10,361 nucleotides of DNA, from the NCBI GenBank assembly GCA_903882245.1, contig CAIRWJ010000217.1:1-10361 (forward strand), written 5' to 3'. Below, piece by piece: positions 6,685 through 10,361 of the stretch. Both the position numbers and the translations under genes were made by a program. A model generated the notes under the pieces. It was given only the letters and a program-made list of their open reading frames with translations, ran no database searches and was not told where the DNA came from. This DNA is from an uncultured Microbacteriaceae bacterium. GTDB taxonomy: Bacteria; Actinomycetota; Actinomycetes; Actinomycetales; Microbacteriaceae. Numbering within the stretch: the stretch's first letter is position 1; each line of letters begins with the position of its first letter.

Positions 6685-7100
6685 TGAAAATCATCTGTGT
6701 CACCTCGTGTTTTACGGGAATTGTGCACACCTACATTGCCGCCGAAGCGTTCGAGCGAGCGGGCGTCGCGCTCGGCCACGAAATAATCATCGAGACTCAG
6801 GGCCCCGCTGGGTCAAGCCCCTTTACCCAAGACATCATCGATTCGGCCGACGGGGTGATTTTTGCGGTTGATCTCGACGTCACTGGCCGAGAACGTTTCG
6901 TGGGCAAGCCATATCTTCATGTCGACGTCGCCGCCGCCATTAACAAAGCAAACGGCCTGATTGAACAATTGCTGGATCAAATCCGGGCCGGAACGGCAAC
7001 AATAGTCGAAGCCGCACAGCCTGTGGATGCTATCCCTGCAACCTCGGACAGCGGTCGGAAGAAGGGGTTCGTCGCCAAACTATTCGGCAGGGGACGTTAG
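6684..7100 (+). CDS. PTS fructose-type EIIB domain protein (stand-alone)
   Basis: EIIB domain that receives phosphate from EIIA on a cysteine and normally passes it to the sugar bound by the EIIC permease. Of 138 residues, the first ~105 match one EIIB domain: KIICVTSCFTGIVHTYIAAEA has the phosphorylation Cys9 within the CxTGIxHT motif, although the usual proline after the cysteine is Phe10. Later segments such as GVIFAVDLDVTGRERF and KPYLHVDVAAAI fit the family. The last ~28 residues form an Ala/Pro linker ending in a basic-hydrophobic stretch (KKGFVAKLFGRGR), where a fused protein would continue into EIIC. GTG 6684 overlaps the EIIA stop by one base (TAGTG), so the two are translationally coupled. 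No EIIC follows; exonuclease III begins 39 bp later. Confidence 0.87.
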   Translation: MKIICVTSCFTGIVHTYIAAEAFERAGVALGHEIIIETQGPAGSSPFTQDIIDSADGVIFAVDLDVTGRERFVGKPYLHVDVAAAINKANGLIEQLLDQIRAGTATIVEAAQPVDAIPATSDSGRKKGFVAKLFGRGR

Positions 7101-7139
7101 CCCCCTCGGGGTCGTCGGGCGCGAACATAGGATTGAGCC

Positions 7140-8980
<1,841 letters not shown>

Positions 8981-9030
8981 TTCTTGGCCAATTCTTGGAC
9001 ATCGCCATGGCATGAAGGCCGCATCGGGGC

Positions 9031-9036
9031 TACCAT
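9031..9036 (+). promoter_or_regulatory. Candidate -10 box for the rib operon
   Basis: TACCAT (TAnnnT) lies 14-19 bases before the first paired base of the FMN aptamer, so transcription would start near 9043, just upstream of P1. No good -35 is seen at 16-19 bases; TTGGAC at 8995-9000 is too far away. Weak, based on position only. The rest of 8981-9049 holds a direct repeat of AATTCTTGG (8979-8987 and 8990-8998). Confidence 0.3.
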
Positions 9037-9049
9037 GGAGAAAGAGCAC

Positions 9050-9173
9050 GTGCTCCGGGGTCAGTGAAAATCTGAGCCGGCGGTCAAAGTCCGCGACCCG
9101 TATGGCCTCGGCCACGCGGTTGACCTGGTGGAACTCCAGGACCGACGGTTATAGTCCGGATGGGAGGATGCAC
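9050..9173 (+). ncRNA. FMN riboswitch aptamer (RFN element)
   Basis: Binds flavin mononucleotide and shuts down riboflavin synthesis genes when FMN is plentiful. The conserved blocks are unmistakable and in order: CCGGGGTCAGTGAAA at 9055-9069, GAGCCGGCGGTCAAAGTCCGCGAC split across 9074-9097, GGTTGACCTGGTGGAACTCCAGG from 9118 to 9140, and ACCGACGGTTATAGTCCGGATGGGAG from 9141 to 9165. A variable stem lies at about 9098-9117. Helix P1 is formed by GTGC (9050-9053) with GCAC (9170-9173) and the adjacent TC/GA pairs, with a bulged T. The switch stands between trpS and ribD, the expected place. Confidence 0.95.
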
Positions 9174-9224
9174 GATGGGGTTCACCGAAGGTTGGTGTGC
9201 CTCGCGACCACTTGTCGCATCCCC

Positions 9225-9248
9225 GGATTCCCTGCTCGGAAGGAGTCC
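9225..9248 (+). promoter_or_regulatory. Possible expression platform hairpin sequestering the ribD ribosome binding site
   Basis: GGATTCC (9225-9231) can pair with GGAGTCC (9242-9248) over 7 bp with one G-U wobble, leaving a 10-base loop. The 3' arm contains part of the ribD Shine-Dalgarno AAGGAG (9240-9245), and the ATG is at 9251. Folding would hide the site, which suggests control of translation initiation rather than of transcription; no U-run terminator is seen after the aptamer. A second small stem, GCGAC/GTCGC (9204-9208 with 9214-9218), precedes it. The switching partner was not resolved by eye. Confidence 0.5.
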
Positions 9249-9250
9249 CC

Positions 9251-10258
9251 ATGCCCATCAGTACATATGACGACGCGATGCGACGCGCGCGCGAGCTCGC
9301 CGAACGCGGCCCCCGCACCGGAGAGAACCCTCAGGTCGGATGTGTTCTTGTTGACGACGCGGGCACGATCGTGGCCGAAGGCTGGCACCGCGGTGCGGGC
9401 ACAGCCCACGCCGAAGTAGACGCTCTGTCCAAGGTCGAGAGCGCACGCGGCCTCACCGCCGTCGTGACGTTAGAGCCGTGCAACCACACCGGTCGAACCG
9501 GTCCGTGCGCACAAGCGCTCATCGAAGCTGGGGTGTCGCGAGTTGTGTATTCACTCGACGATCCTGGCCAGAAATCCAGTGGTGGAGCGGACACGCTCCG
9601 TGCCGCCGGGATTGAGGTCGTGTCTGGCGTTCTGTCGGGCGAGGGATACCATCTGGTCGAGCGGTGGCTGACCGCAAACCGCCTGGGTCGGCCATGGGTG
9701 ACGGCCAAATGGGGCTCGAGCCTCGACGGGCGAACAGCGGCGACCGACGGGACCAGCCAGTGGATTACGTCCGCTGAGTCGCGCACCTATATTCATCTTT
9801 TGCGATCACAACACGACACCATCGCGATCGGAACGGGAACGGCAATTGCTGACAACCCGAGCCTCACCGCTCGAACTGCAGACGGGAACCTGTTCCCCAA
9901 TCAACCACTCGCCGTTGTGATCGGTGACACCCCTCTGCCTGCAGGTTCCGGACTGTGGAGCCACCCGCGCGGTGTCTTGCAAGAGTCGGGACCGCTCGTC
10001 GAAATTCTTGAGCGCTTCTACAACATCGGAATTCGCAGTCTGTTCCTTGAGGGTGGGCCCCGGTTGATGAACTCGTTCATTCGCGAAGGTCTTGTTGACG
10101 AATACGTCGTGTGCCTTGCACCGATCCTTCTCGGCGGAGACAAGACCGCGACGAGTGATCTCGGAATCGGGACACTAACCGACGCACGCCGACTCAACGT
10201 CACCAGCACCGAGGTCATGGGCGGAACCATCGTCGTCACGGCTCGAGAGGCTCACTAA
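9251..10258 (+). CDS. ribD: Bifunctional riboflavin biosynthesis deaminase/reductase
   Basis: Carries out two steps of riboflavin synthesis: deamination of the diaminopyrimidinone ribosyl phosphate from GTP, then NADPH-dependent reduction of the ribose. The 335-residue protein has both domains. The N-terminal cytidine-deaminase-like domain (about 1-145) has GENPQVGCV at 24-32 and zinc ligands His53, Cys77 and Cys86 with proton donor Glu55 (HAEVDAL and PCNHTGRTGPC). The C-terminal reductase domain has AKWGSSLDGRTAA, SQWITSAESR and a late LEGGPRLMNSF. The usual DPNPxVxG loop reads DDPGQKSSGG here. ATG 9251 has AAGGAG 5 bases upstream and is under the FMN riboswitch. A longer frame from 9197 would start inside the leader and is rejected. 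Confidence 0.95.
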   Translation: MPISTYDDAMRRARELAERGPRTGENPQVGCVLVDDAGTIVAEGWHRGAGTAHAEVDALSKVESARGLTAVVTLEPCNHTGRTGPCAQALIEAGVSRVVYSLDDPGQKSSGGADTLRAAGIEVVSGVLSGEGYHLVERWLTANRLGRPWVTAKWGSSLDGRTAATDGTSQWITSAESRTYIHLLRSQHDTIAIGTGTAIADNPSLTARTADGNLFPNQPLAVVIGDTPLPAGSGLWSHPRGVLQESGPLVEILERFYNIGIRSLFLEGGPRLMNSFIREGLVDEYVVCLAPILLGGDKTATSDLGIGTLTDARRLNVTSTEVMGGTIVVTAREAH

Positions 10259-10361
10259 TGTTTACCGGAATCATTGCCGAACTCGGAACCATCACCGCAA
10301 CCGAAAAAACTGGTGATTCGGTTCGAGTTACTGTCCGAGCGCCCAAGGCCGTTGCCAAAGC
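10258..10361 (+). CDS. ribE: Riboflavin synthase alpha chain, 5' part only
   Basis: Riboflavin synthase turns two molecules of 6,7-dimethyl-8-ribityllumazine into riboflavin and a pyrimidine product. Only the first 34 residues lie in the window. MFTGIIAELGTI matches the very conserved N-terminus of the family (MFTGIVEELG type), which begins the first of two lumazine-binding repeats. ATG 10258 overlaps the ribD stop (TAATG), and GAGAGG at 10245-10250 serves as ribosome binding site, so the gene is in the same riboswitch-controlled operon. The symbol ribE follows the B. subtilis-type usage; some annotations call it ribC. Confidence 0.9.
   Translation, partial: MFTGIIAELGTITATEKTGDSVRVTVRAPKAVAK

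Noticed and set aside
7101..7118. CCCCCTCGGGG after the EIIB gene, as a possible terminator
   Set aside because: The stem is only 3-4 bp with a tiny loop and no U-run; not a credible intrinsic terminator.

Overview
This window looks like ordinary chromosome from a fairly GC-rich actinobacterium. The Microbacteriaceae are a good guess, based on the gene set and order (BMP lipoprotein, manC, sdhCDAB, exonuclease III, trpS), frequent GTG/TTG starts and strong GC bias at third codon positions. The exact taxon is inference. No mobile element, CRISPR array, tRNA or rRNA was seen.

Left part, minus strand (1-2844). Reading right to left: a GDP-mannose pyrophosphorylase (manC), then a BMP-family substrate-binding lipoprotein, then the start of its ABC ATPase, which runs off the window. 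The last two belong to a BMP-type ABC importer, a family whose known substrates are nucleosides. A 16-bp hairpin sits between the lipoprotein and ATPase genes. A candidate promoter lies upstream of the lipoprotein gene.

Middle, plus strand (2910-7100). Divergent from manC is a complete succinate dehydrogenase operon, sdhC-sdhD-sdhA-sdhB, with all flavin, iron-sulfur and quinone/heme residues in place. Only 15 bp after sdhB come two small fructose-type PTS genes, a separate EIIA (His67) and a separate EIIB (Cys9), overlapping by one base. No EIIC membrane permease follows. This orphan EIIA/EIIB pair, apparently cotranscribed with the TCA-cycle enzyme, is the most unusual thing in the window.

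Right part, plus strand (7140-10361). Exonuclease III and tryptophanyl-tRNA synthetase form a tight pair. They are followed by a well-conserved FMN riboswitch that leads into ribD and the start of riboflavin synthase alpha chain (ribE), whose start overlaps the ribD stop. The stretch after the aptamer can fold over the ribD ribosome binding site, which suggests control of translation by FMN.

Most of the window is well-understood housekeeping. I found no convincing new multi-gene system. The findings are regulatory structures and the PTS oddity.
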